Assembly (NCBI GenBank): GCA_026168455.1
Contig: CM047426.1
Coordinates: forward strand, 39,913,313-39,977,312
Origin: Theocolax elegans
Lineage: Eukaryota > Arthropoda > Insecta > Hymenoptera > Cerocephalidae
DNA: 64,000 nucleotides
Direction: 5' to 3'
Part shown: piece by piece, positions 22,888-33,585 of the stretch
Numbering within the stretch: position 1 is the first letter of the stretch
Layout: each line of letters begins with the position of its first letter
Program-made: the position numbers and the translations under genes
Notes under the pieces: generated by a model
Databases searched by the model: none
What the model saw: only the letters and a program-made list of their open reading frames with translations
Told to the model about the DNA's origin: nothing

Positions 22888-24335
22888 TCATGTTGTATAA
22901 ATAAAATCAATGCTTTCATCTGTTTGTTTAACATTTGCTATTATTTTCACAGGCGTACCAATTTTTAAATTATTTTTGCTCATTACTCTTGATAGAGCTA
23001 CGAACAGTTGAATATGGCTAAATACTGGTGTTGGTAAATATACTCCTACTTTTCTAGAAGATTGTCCCTGTGATTTATTAATAGTCATCGCACGTGCTTT
23101 TCTTATGGGAAACTGTCTTTTGGTCATGCAAAATGGAATTTCTTCAGGAGATGGTGACAAATTTATTCGCGGTATTATTACATGTGATCCGTTTCCATTA
23201 CCAGTTATAATTTTTTGCTAAAATTGTACATTTTTGTAATTGTTCTATTAATAACCTCGTACTATTGCATAAACCATTATTTAAATTTAAATTTCTCAAT
23301 GACATTATAATTGAGTCTTTCTTTAATTTCAGTTTATATTGTGGTAATCTATTAGGAGTTAACGAGTTTAGACATTCTATTGGAATTATTTTTGCTAAAT
23401 TTTCATTATTATCATTTTCTGCGGTGTCAATGCTTAAATATTCGGTATGTGATCCAGCTATTCGATTAAGAATTTCATTGTTAATTTCAATAACATCAAC
23501 ATTTCTTGGAGCTTAAATAACACTGTCTTAAAAACTTAAATCCTTTAGGTCTATTAAGTTTCCAAAAATTTCATCTATAATATTTCTATTTGATATGATT
23601 ATTTATGGGATTTTTATTATTTCAGTATTTCTTTCATATTTTGTTAAAAAATTACCATTGCCTACATCTAAAAGTCAAGATTTAATGCGTTTAGCATTTT
23701 CCGAAAGTCTTTTATTTTGTAGTAATGAAATACATTTAAAATTTTGCCATAGTTTACTACTTTTCATACTATTTTCAATAATAAGAAATCTATTTCCAAA
23801 TCGTACAATACGTAAAGTTTTTCGAAAATCTCCTGATACAAGAACTGCTTTTCCTCCAAATACCACATTACTAACGGTTAAATCACTACACATTTTTGTA
23901 CAGTTTCGAAAGCATGTTTCTTTGACATGCTTATTTCATCCCAGATTAACAGTTGTACATCTTTTATTTTTTTACTATACGGTAAATTAGGTTTTATATT
24001 GCATGAAATTGTTTCTTTCACATTTAATGGTAATTTAAGCGTTGTACGTATAGTTTTTCCTTCCATTAATAAACTAGCTGCTATACCTGTTCATGCAACT
24101 GCTGATACATTTTTTTCTATGTTTATTGCAATATGAAATTAATAAATTGAGTAAATAGTTGTTACCACTTCCAACAGGACCTTTTATAAATATACATTTA
24201 TTTTTAATATTTTTTTTGGTAATTACATTTATTACTGTGTTGAAAATGATTCTTTGAGCATAAGTTAAAGAATTAATTTTGTCATCAAAATCATCAACGT
24301 CATAAACATTATGGTCATTATTTATTTTTATATCT
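22888..24335 (-). pseudogene. Helitron Pif1-like helicase remnant (copy in unit 1)
   Basis: Minus-strand segments in order: LTYAQRIIFNTVINVIT and the Walker A-like KGPVGSGNNYLL (near 24190; the usual Lys reads Asn), a Walker B-like LLIWDEISM (near 23940), an LVSGDFRKTLRIVRFG motif (near 23835), and finally [20 protein letters not shown] with [12 protein letters not shown] (near 23100 to 22980). These are Pif1-family helicase motifs in their normal order. Stops and shifts lie between them. The preceding Rep half is probably at 31.8-28.7 kb. Confidence 0.85.
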
Positions 24336-24339
24336 AGAC

Positions 24340-24585
24340 CTAATTAGCAACGAATGTTACATATAATGTTGTATAGTAAAAGTTGATGAATTTTGGGTTA
24401 AATACCGGTAAACCCATCTAGTGTTGAAAAAAATTTCATTTTTTGAGGTTAGAAAACTTTTGAGCAAACTAATTCCAGTACCTAAAAATTGTTTTCTATA
24501 TTCTGAAAAACATTTCTAATGTGTACTCAAAATTTGGTGCATTTTAAAATTTTGATCGGATCACTTCACGTGGAATATCCCATAT
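24340..24585 (-). repeat. CACGTCAAGTGG-family foldback end (unit 1)
   Basis: The sequence reads toward TTTTGATCGGATCACTTCACGTGGAATATCCC at the right, matching the right arm of the foldback at 20536-20912 throughout (TGTTACATATAATGTTGTA, AAAAGTTGATGAATTTTG). There is no left partner here. The same sequence is at 27492-27737. Confidence 0.8.
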
Positions 24586-26039
24586 ATATATATAACCGCA
24601 TAACATCTTGCTGGTGTCGCGGTTCATCTTACGACAGGCATCTAAGGTATGATCTCCAGTTCCTTACTGAGGAGTTCAAACTGGAGATCGAGGACGTAAC
24701 GCCTTTAATTTTTGTGTATAATAATATCGGTCTCTCCGAACCATCACAGACCTCAACACATATATTTTTGTTATCATACAATTTTCACTTCACCTATTGT
24801 TACTTAAAAAAGGAGTAATGAACCTGGAATGAATTCTTTTTTTAATCCATTGGATTGCAGAGTGCACTTTTTCTCAAATGCATAAAAATACATTTTTCTC
24901 CTAAATGCATAACAATGCATTTTTGTCCCAAATGCATAAAGATGCATTATTGTCACAAATCCATAAAAATACATATTATCTCTAAATTCATGGAAATGCA
25001 TTTTTTTCCCAAATTGCATACAAATGATTTTTGTCCCGAAAGCAAAAAGATGCTTTTTCGTTAAAAAAAGCATAAACATGCATTTTTGTCCCAAATGCAT
25101 AAAAATGCATATTTTCCCCAAATGCATAAAAATATAATCTTATTCCTGTTGGAATATACAAGTAAGATAATGTCAATAAAATGTAGTTTACCAAAATCAC
25201 TCGTCTATAGATTGCATATTTGATTTGTTAAAGTTGGTAAAAAGAAGAGATTTATGGCAATGCCTGTGGGTATGTCGGCGTACTCAGCGGACAGTTAAAC
25301 CTTCCATTTTTATAACTACCTTATTGACCATATGTGTGCAGTATGAACATAATGCGTAGTATTCTGGATGCTTTCTGAGTTTTAGGCATCATTTTTAGTT
25401 TAATCTCGAATCGCTTCTCGCAAAGCAAAGACCTATTCTTTCTCGTGACACTATATTAAAGTGTCCAAGTTTGTTTATTATATATTGTAGTATTTTATTT
25501 ACTCAACTGTCCCATATGTATAAAAATGCATTATTGTCCCAACTGCATAATAATGCATTTTTGTCCCAAATGCATAGAAATGCATTTTTTCACAAATGCA
25601 TAAAAATACATTTGCCTCCAAAATGCATAAAAATACATTTGTCTCCCAAATGCATAAAAATACATTTGTCTCCCAAATGCATAAAGATGCATATTTTCCA
25701 CAAATGCATAAAAATACATATTTGTCCCAAATACACATAAACGCATTTTTGTCCCAAATGCATAAAAATCCATTTTTGTTCCGAATACATAAAAATGCAC
25801 TTTTTCTCAACTGCATAAAAATGCATTTTGTCCCAGGTTCTTAAAATGATTCTCTATCAACTTTATTTCGATCATCTTCTATGCAGTGATTTTATTCTAT
25901 ACTACGCAGTACTTTTTACAAAAAATAATATAATTTTCATCGGGACTCATTTATTTAACTTAATTTATCTTAAGTAATCGTGGTATAATGATTCATTGTA
26001 GTATCTCTATACATACAATATTTTTTGTATAATTTCATC

Positions 26040-27487
26040 TCATGTTGTATAAATAAAATCAATGCTTTCATCTGTTTGTTTAACATTTGCTATTATTTTC
26101 ACAGGCGTACCAATTTTTAAATTATTTTTGCTCATTACTCTTGATAGAGCTACGAACAGTTGAATATGGCTAAATACTGGTGTTGGTAAATATACTCCTA
26201 CTTTTCTAGAAGATTGTCCCTGTGATTTATTAATAGTCATCGCACGTGCTTTTCTTATGGGAAACTGTCTTTTGGTCATGCAAAATGGAATTTCTTCAGG
26301 AGATGGTGACAAATTTATTCGCGGTATTATTACATGTGATCCGTTTCCATTACCAGTTATAATTTTTTGCTAAAATTGTACATTTTTGTAATTGTTCTAT
26401 TAATAACCTCGTACTATTGCATAAACCATTATTTAAATTTAAATTTCTCAATGACATTATAATTGAGTCTTTCTTTAATTTCAGTTTATATTGTGGTAAT
26501 CTATTAGGAGTTAACGAGTTTAGACATTCTATTGGAATTATTTTTGCTAAATTTTCATTATTATCATTTTCTGCGGTGTCAATGCTTAAATATTCGGTAT
26601 GTGATCCAGCTATTCGATTAAGAATTTCATTGTTAATTTCAATAACATCAACATTTCTTGGAGCTTAAATAACACTGTCTTAAAAACTTAAATCCTTTAG
26701 GTCTATTAAGTTTCCAAAAATTTCATCTATAATATTTCTATTTGATATGATTATTTATGGGATTTTTATTATTTCAGTATTTCTTTCATATTTTGTTAAA
26801 AAATTACCATTGCCTACATCTAAAAGTCAAGATTTAATGCGTTTAGCATTTTCCGAAAGTCTTTTATTTTGTAGTAATGAAATACATTTAAAATTTTGCC
26901 ATAGTTTACTACTTTTCATACTATTTTCAATAATAAGAAATCTATTTCCAAATCGTACAATACGTAAAGTTTTTCGAAAATCTCCTGATACAAGAACTGC
27001 TTTTCCTCCAAATACCACATTACTAACGGTTAAATCACTACACATTTTTGTACAGTTTCGAAAGCATGTTTCTTTGACATGCTTATTTCATCCCAGATTA
27101 ACAGTTGTACATCTTTTATTTTTTTACTATACGGTAAATTAGGTTTTATATTGCATGAAATTGTTTCTTTCACATTTAATGGTAATTTAAGCGTTGTACG
27201 TATAGTTTTTCCTTCCATTAATAAACTAGCTGCTATACCTGTTCATGCAACTGCTGATACATTTTTTTCTATGTTTATTGCAATATGAAATTAATAAATT
27301 GAGTAAATAGTTGTTACCACTTCCAACAGGACCTTTTATAAATATACATTTATTTTTAATATTTTTTTTGGTAATTACATTTATTACTGTGTTGAAAATG
27401 ATTCTTTGAGCATAAGTTAAAGAATTAATTTTGTCATCAAAATCATCAACGTCATAAACATTATGGTCATTATTTATTTTTATATCT
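26040..27487 (-). pseudogene. Helitron Pif1-like helicase remnant (copy in unit 2)
   Basis: Same sequence as 22888-24335. This copy keeps the original spacing to the Rep half upstream on the minus strand, separated from it by the repeat cluster at about 27492-28690. Confidence 0.85.
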
Positions 27488-27491
27488 AGAC

Positions 27492-27737
27492 CTAATTAGC
27501 AACGAATGTTACATATAATGTTGTATAGTAAAAGTTGATGAATTTTGGGTTAAATACCGGTAAACCCATCTAGTGTTGAAAAAAATTTCATTTTTTGAGG
27601 TTAGAAAACTTTTGAGCAAACTAATTCCAGTACCTAAAAATTGTTTTCTATATTCTGAAAAACATTTCTAATGTGTACTCAAAATTTGGTGCATTTTAAA
27701 ATTTTGATCGGATCACTTCACGTGGAATATCCCATAT
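27492..27737 (-). repeat. CACGTCAAGTGG-family foldback end (unit 2)
   Basis: Identical to 24340-24585 through the tandem duplication. It lies between the Helitron helicase and the hairpin-repeat cluster. Confidence 0.8.
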
Positions 27738-27741
27738 ATAT

Positions 27742-28690
27742 ATATAACCGCATAACATCTTGCTGGTGTCGCGGTTCATCTTACGACAGGCATCTAAGGT
27801 ATGATCTCCAGTTCCTTACTGAGGAGTTCAAACTGGAGATCGAGGACGTAACGCCTTTAATTTTTGTGTATAATAATATCGGTCTCTCCGAACCAAATGC
27901 TTTACTTTTAGAATAAAGCAGGCATATCGTACTCTTTGTCCACTATGGTTGGTGGAATTTCCCAGAGCACGGCCTTTTAAAATAATTAAAGGCGTTTCGT
28001 CCTCGATCTCCAGCTTGGACTCCTCAGTAAGGAACTGGAGATCTTACCTTAGACGCCTGTCGCAAGATGATATGCGACGCCAGCAAGATGTTCTGCGGCT
28101 ATATATATATAAATTAGACGACGATCTCTCCAACGAGTGTAGAGAGATAGTCGTCTCCCTCTGGTGGTGGGAAAAGCCACCAACCAGAGCGCGAATTTTT
28201 AGACCGTATCGCGAGTTATTTGTTACAAAATTTTAACGTTCGGTAATATGTATATGTATAATAATATCGGTCTCTCCGAACCAAATGCTTTACTTTTAGA
28301 ATAAAGCAGGCATATCGTACTCTTTGTCCACTATGGTTGGTGGAATTTCCCAGAGCACGGCCTTTTAAAATAATTGAAGGCGTTTCGTCCTCGATCTCCA
28401 GCTTGGACTCCTCAGTAAGGAACTGGAGATCTTACCTTAGACGCCTGTCGCAAGATGATATGCGACGCCAGCAAGATGTTCTGCGGCTATATATATAGAA
28501 ATTAGACGACGATCTCTCCAACGAGTGTAGAGAGATAGCCTTTAATTTTTGTTTAATTTTTGAAAATGGCCATTCTCTGAGAAAATTTCACCAACCATAG
28601 TGGACGAAGAGAAAAATGAGCCTATTTTATTCTAAAGTAAAACTTAAATTCGGAAAGACCGATAAATATATATTATACATATATACATAT
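27742..28690. mobile_element. Cluster of three-hairpin foldback repeats
   Basis: Three or more copies abut. A reversed partial copy is at 27742-27880 (also 24590-24743). A long forward copy spans 27880-28258, a second forward copy 28259-28529, and an inverted terminal arm 28530-28690. The forward copy has an arm with TTTGTCCACTATGGTTGGTG and hairpins at 28005-28043, 28117-28155 and 28159-28189. The related complete foldback at 52115-52600 has the same arm motif and the same three hairpins in reverse order. No open frame is conserved. Confidence 0.85.
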
Positions 28691-31600
28691 CACCGAGCCT
28701 GTGTTCATTTTTATTTCAAATATTTTTGACCTACTTCATTCATATTAGGATAATAAAAATTTTGTTTATTTTTTTCATGTAATTCATAAGTATGTATCGG
28801 ATTATGAAAAACACATATATACGCAAATAATTCGCTCATTGCTTTTGGACACATATAAGTATAGATGATTCTTTTAAACATTTATCTCATTCTTCATCCG
28901 TACTTATTAAATTTCTTACTTTTGCAGCTTCATAAAATGTCGAATACGATACATTTTGATAAGATCTTAAATCTTCAAATGATTTAGCACCTTTAACTGT
29001 AAGCAATAATAATCTTATGAAATACGTTCACGCTGCTTTATATTAACATGATACTTTTTTACTAAAACTGGTTTTCTTAATTTTTTTCTAATATTCCACT
29101 GTTTATTTTTTTTATTAAATACATAATGATTTGGTATCTCGGTGTATAAATATTGATCTGCATCTTCGTCTTCTTGATTTAATTTGAACCATGCGGTCAA
29201 AGTTGTTTCATTATTTTTATTTAAAACTTCATTTTCACTTTCTTCGTTAATATATACGTACTTCCAATTTCATTATGTACAGCTAATCTATAAATAGTAT
29301 GTGACAGTTCGTTCATTTCGTATTCATTTAAACGATACATTGCTTCTTGAGCACTCAAGTACCGCGTATCTTTGTAATGTTTTATTTCATCATAATCTAA
29401 TGCATCTGTATTTGCTTCTGAATTATATGTTAATTCAGTATTTGTATTACTATTTGTTGAAAATTCTATTATAGCACAATCATGACCATTATAACAGTAT
29501 TTAAACAAGTATTTTACACATAATATTGTTGAGCATATTTCAACATTAATATGACTAAATTTTATTAATAAATATGAATTATATGGAATAATAAATGTAT
29601 TATCTGTCTATTTTTATGTGGAGATATAATAATTTTATTATCATTTCTTCGTCGATATTTTGGATAGCCTGATGTAAAAGTCGTACTTTCGTTAAATTGT
29701 TTTGGAAATTTTTTTGTACATTTTTTTTATTTATAGGAATTTCTGCGGTAACAATTTCATTAATTTTATCGTTATTAGATAACTTATTTTCTTTGTTTAA
29801 AAAAATTAGCATATGTATGTGGAGCGATCCTCTTTTGGGAAATTCAACAACATAAGTGTGGTATACATTTTTAAAATATTTTAAAAATATTTTTTTGTAA
29901 ATTTTTTTTTTAATTTTGCCAGTTTTTCTAGTTTATAACTTCTTTATTTTTACCTATATTTGCAGATATTTCTCTCCATTTTGGATTGCACGTCATTATA
30001 ATAAAAAGATCTGGTTTTCAGTATGTTTGTATTAAAACCATTTCATCAATAAAATTTTGTTGCAAAGAGAAAAAGTTGATGGTCAAATCATCATTTTTCC
30101 GATTTTAGTTATACTATCCTTGTTTTCCTTTTTTTGTATAAATACTCCATCAAGCCTGTATACATTTCTCTTCTTAAATAAGCTTGATTTTTTCTAAAAA
30201 AATATAATCGTGAACATTCTACTTTTATCCATGCGTCAACTATATAAAATTTTTTTTTTTAAATTTTGGTAGGTTCCACGTATACCCTTCTCGGGTTTTT
30301 ACGTCCGTATTCGCTACACCTTTATTTATTCCTGTTTTTGTTTTTTCTTTCCAATTTTCCCCCCGTTACCCCACCTTCTCTCATTCGCCCGTGGTTATGC
30401 CCGTGGAGAGAGGGAAAACTTGTAGCCAAACCCCGTGGGATAAATGCCTATTAGGAAAACCTCCTCCGAGAAGGGCGGTGCATTCGAGAACAATTCTGTT
30501 TGGGTGGCAAGGTCACATTGCGTAGACTTTAACACCGAAACCGAATGTCTCACACCTTCCGCTCACGTTGTAAATGTGAAAAGACACCTAACCGATCATT
30601 TAAGCTAAGTCCGAGAACGGTCACCCATCCAAGTGTCAACCGCGCTCGGTGCTGCTTAACTTTCATGACCGGCTGAGGTGCACTTCCGCCACTCCGCCAC
30701 CGTGTCGGTGCGTCAACTATATACTGTTGTATTAATTTTCCTAAATTTAAATATTTACCAAAATCATTTGTAGTGTTCAATTTATAGGAATAAAATTGCA
30801 ACATTGATATATTTTTATTACTTTTTTCTTCACTTTTCATATTTAGCATCCATCCGAATCCTCGTTAATTCAAATGGAAAATGTTTTGTATTGCAATATC
30901 GACAAATTAATTTTAATTTACCGATATAATTCTCTTCTATTGAATTTTCATCAAAATCAATACGACATATAAAAGCAATATTTTTATTTGGTTTATATAT
31001 AACAATTGTAACTTATTTCTTTTTTCATTTCTATTTGTTTATTTTTATTATGTTTCATCAATAAATTTTTTGGTTTTATATTTTTTTGATAAAATAGTTT
31101 CCTTCTTATTAATATTTCTTCCTTGCTTTTTATATATTTCAGTTTATTATGTATTTTCTTTTCTTTTATCTTCGCTCCTATTAATGTAATGTGTTTTTTT
31201 AATTTTTCGCCATTTCTAGGGAAACTATTTTGAAAAGATTTATTAAATTTATGTAGCTTTGTCGTTTAATTCATTCTTCAATTAATTTTTTGTTGTTTAC
31301 TGATTCATTTGGTATTTTGCAATTCTCATTTTCCTTTTTTTCTTTGTAATTCATTTTTTTTAATAAAATATTTTCTTATTTGTCGACGTAATACTTTTTT
31401 CATCGTAATTTTCTTTTTCTTTTTATCTGTTTACCTTTTTCTCTTTATAATTCACTTTTGTTGTTAATAATAATTTTTTATTGTTATTCAATTCTTCTGT
31501 GTGCGTGTTGTTTTTTTGTATAAAAAATTTTATTTCTGTTTAGTTATATCTTCATTTGTTTTTTCATTATCTTCTATGAAAATTATCTCATTTTGGGTTT

Positions 31601-31800
31601 CTTTCTTCATTTGCTGTATGGTACTTTTGTGTGTATAGTAATTGCTCTCTTTAATTTGCTGTATTCCTTTTTTTATTGATTCCATTTTTTTAGGTTGCGA
31701 TACATTTATTTTTTCACTTTTCTTATTCTTGTAAAAATTTACAGCCAAATCTGCAGTATTAGTTACTTTATGTTTTCTTATTTTTGGTGATATTCTATTG
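28691..31800 (-). pseudogene. Helitron Rep half, interrupted by a 5S-derived SINE
   Basis: Minus-strand order: a charged N-terminal region (31748-31530, weak), GFGWMLNMKSEEKSN (near 30845), then after the SINE IVDAWIKVECSRLYF (near 30240) and IMTCNPKWREIS (near 30000). The HUH motif follows at 29813-29821 within GSLHIHMLIFLN, then the tyrosine motif FKYCYNGHDCAI (29505) and TAWFKLNQEDEDADQ (29195). The last recognisable part is CPKAMSELFAYICVFHNP (near 28840 to 28770). Both HUH histidines are kept here, but frames are broken. The helicase half appears to be at 27487-26040. Confidence 0.8.
30247..30708 (-). mobile_element. 5S rRNA-derived SINE with 15-bp target duplication
   Basis: On the minus strand, the complement of 30617-30675 contains GTTAAGCAGCACCGAGCGCG and ACTTGGATGGGTGACCG, which correspond to the A-box and C-box region of 5S rRNA (internal pol III promoter). 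A head with GGTGGCGGAGTGGCGG precedes it, and a unique body of about 340 bp ends in A11. TGCGTCAACTATATA flanks exactly (30232-30246 and 30709-30723). It splits the Helitron Rep frame. The long extra body and the duplication exclude an ordinary 5S gene. Confidence 0.85.
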
Positions 31801-32519
31801 ATGTAATCATTAATGCAGTCTAATAAATTTAGAAATTATTCACATTGATTTCTGTAATGTAAATACTATATTATATTTGTATTATTAACTATTAATTTTG
31901 ATGTATAAATTTAATAGATTTATTTTCTATTATAGGAAACATTTCCAATTTGTTATGATTAAACATATTTCATAAATGTTATCTCATATGTTATTCATCA
32001 AGTATCAGATTGCACGGACCAGCTCCAAATGCAATCAATGTGGCAAATACAATAGCATACAATCCGCAATTAAAATTTTTTTGGTATAAGTCAATATGAT
32101 GAATGTTGCTTGAGATACTATGCGACAGAGCTAAAAATGTCTTCGAAGAATTGTGCGGATAGAGTAGTATATAATTGGATTCAAATATGTGTTTTTGGGT
32201 TAATTGGTTTCAAAATTCTTTGTAACATTATTAATTTCTAATATAAACTTAAAATAAATCAAGGTGCACAACCAACGCAAGTATAATGCGCGCTAGCACC
32301 TATTAGACATCTAACTGCATTGTTATTAACTTAAAATTATGAAATGATGGCAAATAAATTAACTATGTCTTTATTAACGTTTAACAGTGAAAGATTGATC
32401 AAAATAGATCACAATTTAGCATTTAGTTTATGTCTAAATTATAATTTTTAATTGGTCAAGTCCAAATGATTTTAAAGTAAAATAAATGTTAAAATCTTAT
32501 GCAATTAAAAGTTGTAACA
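31800..32519. other. A+T-rich non-coding stretch
   Basis: No gene or repeat boundary was seen. It may include the decayed 5' end of the Helitron on the minus strand. Confidence 0.4.
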
Positions 32520-33585
32520 GTTTGGTTACCGCACGGATGTTTATTTTATTATCGCGGCTGCTCAGCGGTACGGTTAAACTTACCGTATTTAAATAAACGT
32601 ATTTTTCCCGCGTTGCGGCGGCGGTTACCTGTCCGCTCTACCAAATCTGTTAAGTGTTAGTTAAGTGTTAAACCGAGGTACTGTTTCAGATAATAACCAG
32701 GTAAAAAATCAAAAATGAAATTGACCGCGAAACAGGAATATCGCGTCGAGCACTTGTCAATCAGAAATATACGAGCTCTTAGGATTACGGTAGGAATCGT
32801 ACGTGGGTTAAAATTCAATTACTGAAATACCGAATTGAAATGTAATGATAAATTGAATTCTTTGAAATAAATATAAAGAATAAATAACAAACAAAATCTC
32901 TAATCGTCGCCGAGGTCCACGCTATTATTACAAGCCGGTAAACGGCCGGTAAGATCGCGTGAAGTGGTACCACTTACTTTACACGTTGCTGTAGTCGTTG
33001 GTAAACAACCAGCCGACCAGTCGCTCTCTCTCTCTCTCTCTCTCTCTCTACCTCTCGCTGTGATGTAGAACGAATTGTCCGTTCGCCCGTGCACCGAGGT
33101 TGTGTGGTTGCAGGTCGGTTCACGGTGTTGCACTCCTCACTGCAAATGCAGGGTCGGCCTGCAGACAAAATACACACGTAAGAACCACAGTAAAACACAA
33201 CGCGGTGAAGCTGAACACGGGACGCGGGAGGCAGCGTGACCAGTTGGCGATTTTCTTTCATCTTCTCTCTAACGTATTTTGATGTTTATTATGCAAAAGC
33301 AACGAAGAGAAAAAATCGCCATCTGGCAACCCTGGCGAGAGGATCACACCTGTCGCGTGTCAAGGCGGCTATATCTCTTCTCAGCGCGCGCGAATCTCCC
33401 CCTCACCTGTCTAATCAGATGCGCGCGCGAAGTCGATCTCGCCCGTATAGCCACGACGAACCGAGCCGAACCGAATCTCGCCGGCCCGAGCTAATGCGAA
33501 CATTACGATACTGTTCGCTCGAGTTGCTCCAATTCGTCAAACGGTAAGGTAAACAATACCTTACCGTTACCAAGTATCTAATCGT
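32520..33585. other. G+C-richer block, possible degenerate solo LTR
   Basis: The block begins TGGTTACCGCACGG (about 32521) and ends CTTACCGTTACCA (about 33571), giving TG...CA-like ends with weak terminal inversion. It holds a TC microsatellite (33023-33049) and the hAT-type MITE at 33232-33334. It resembles the solo LTR blocks at 6075, 42274 and 49535 in composition. No clear target duplication was found, so this could also be a host promoter or non-coding exon. Confidence 0.3.
33232..33334 (+). mobile_element. hAT-type MITE, 103 bp, copy 1
   Basis: The ends are CAGCGTGACCAGTTGGCGAT on the left and, reverse complemented, CAGGGTTGCCAGATGGCGAT on the right. Flanks GCGGGAGG (33224-33231) and GCGAGAGG (33335-33342) are an 8-bp target duplication with one difference. 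Ends starting CAG and 8-bp duplications are hAT-superfamily features. A second copy of the same length is at 43993-44095. Confidence 0.8.

Larger units (their letters stand above)
21595..24743 (+). repeat. Tandem duplication unit, copy 1 (3149 bp)
   Basis: Everything from CAGACCTCAACACATA (21595) to CTCTCCGAACCA (24743) is repeated at 24747-27895 with an offset of 3152. I found no difference between the copies in the stretches compared, and their conceptual translations are identical. TCA is filler at the junction (24744-24746). The unit contains two 27-bp minisatellites, a Helitron helicase (-), a foldback end and part of the hairpin repeat. Confidence 0.9.
24747..27895 (+). repeat. Tandem duplication unit, copy 2 (3149 bp)
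   Basis: This is the second copy of 21595-24743 in direct orientation. Its downstream flank (AATGCTTTACTT) continues the hairpin repeat normally, so copy 2 retains the original right-hand context and copy 1 the original left-hand one. Apparent perfect identity means either a very recent event or an assembly artefact. Confidence 0.9.

Noticed and set aside
21652..25844. Several long open frames rich in MHFYAFG / MHKNTF repeats
   Set aside because: They are produced on both strands by a 27-bp minisatellite whose period is a multiple of three; no start context or domain supports a protein.
30610..30680. 5S rRNA gene on the minus strand
   Set aside because: Only the internal promoter region matches; it is embedded in a retroposed element with an A tail.
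32900..33550. Open frames over the TC repeat and hAT-type MITE
   Set aside because: Composition follows simple repeats and the MITE; no domain or splice support.
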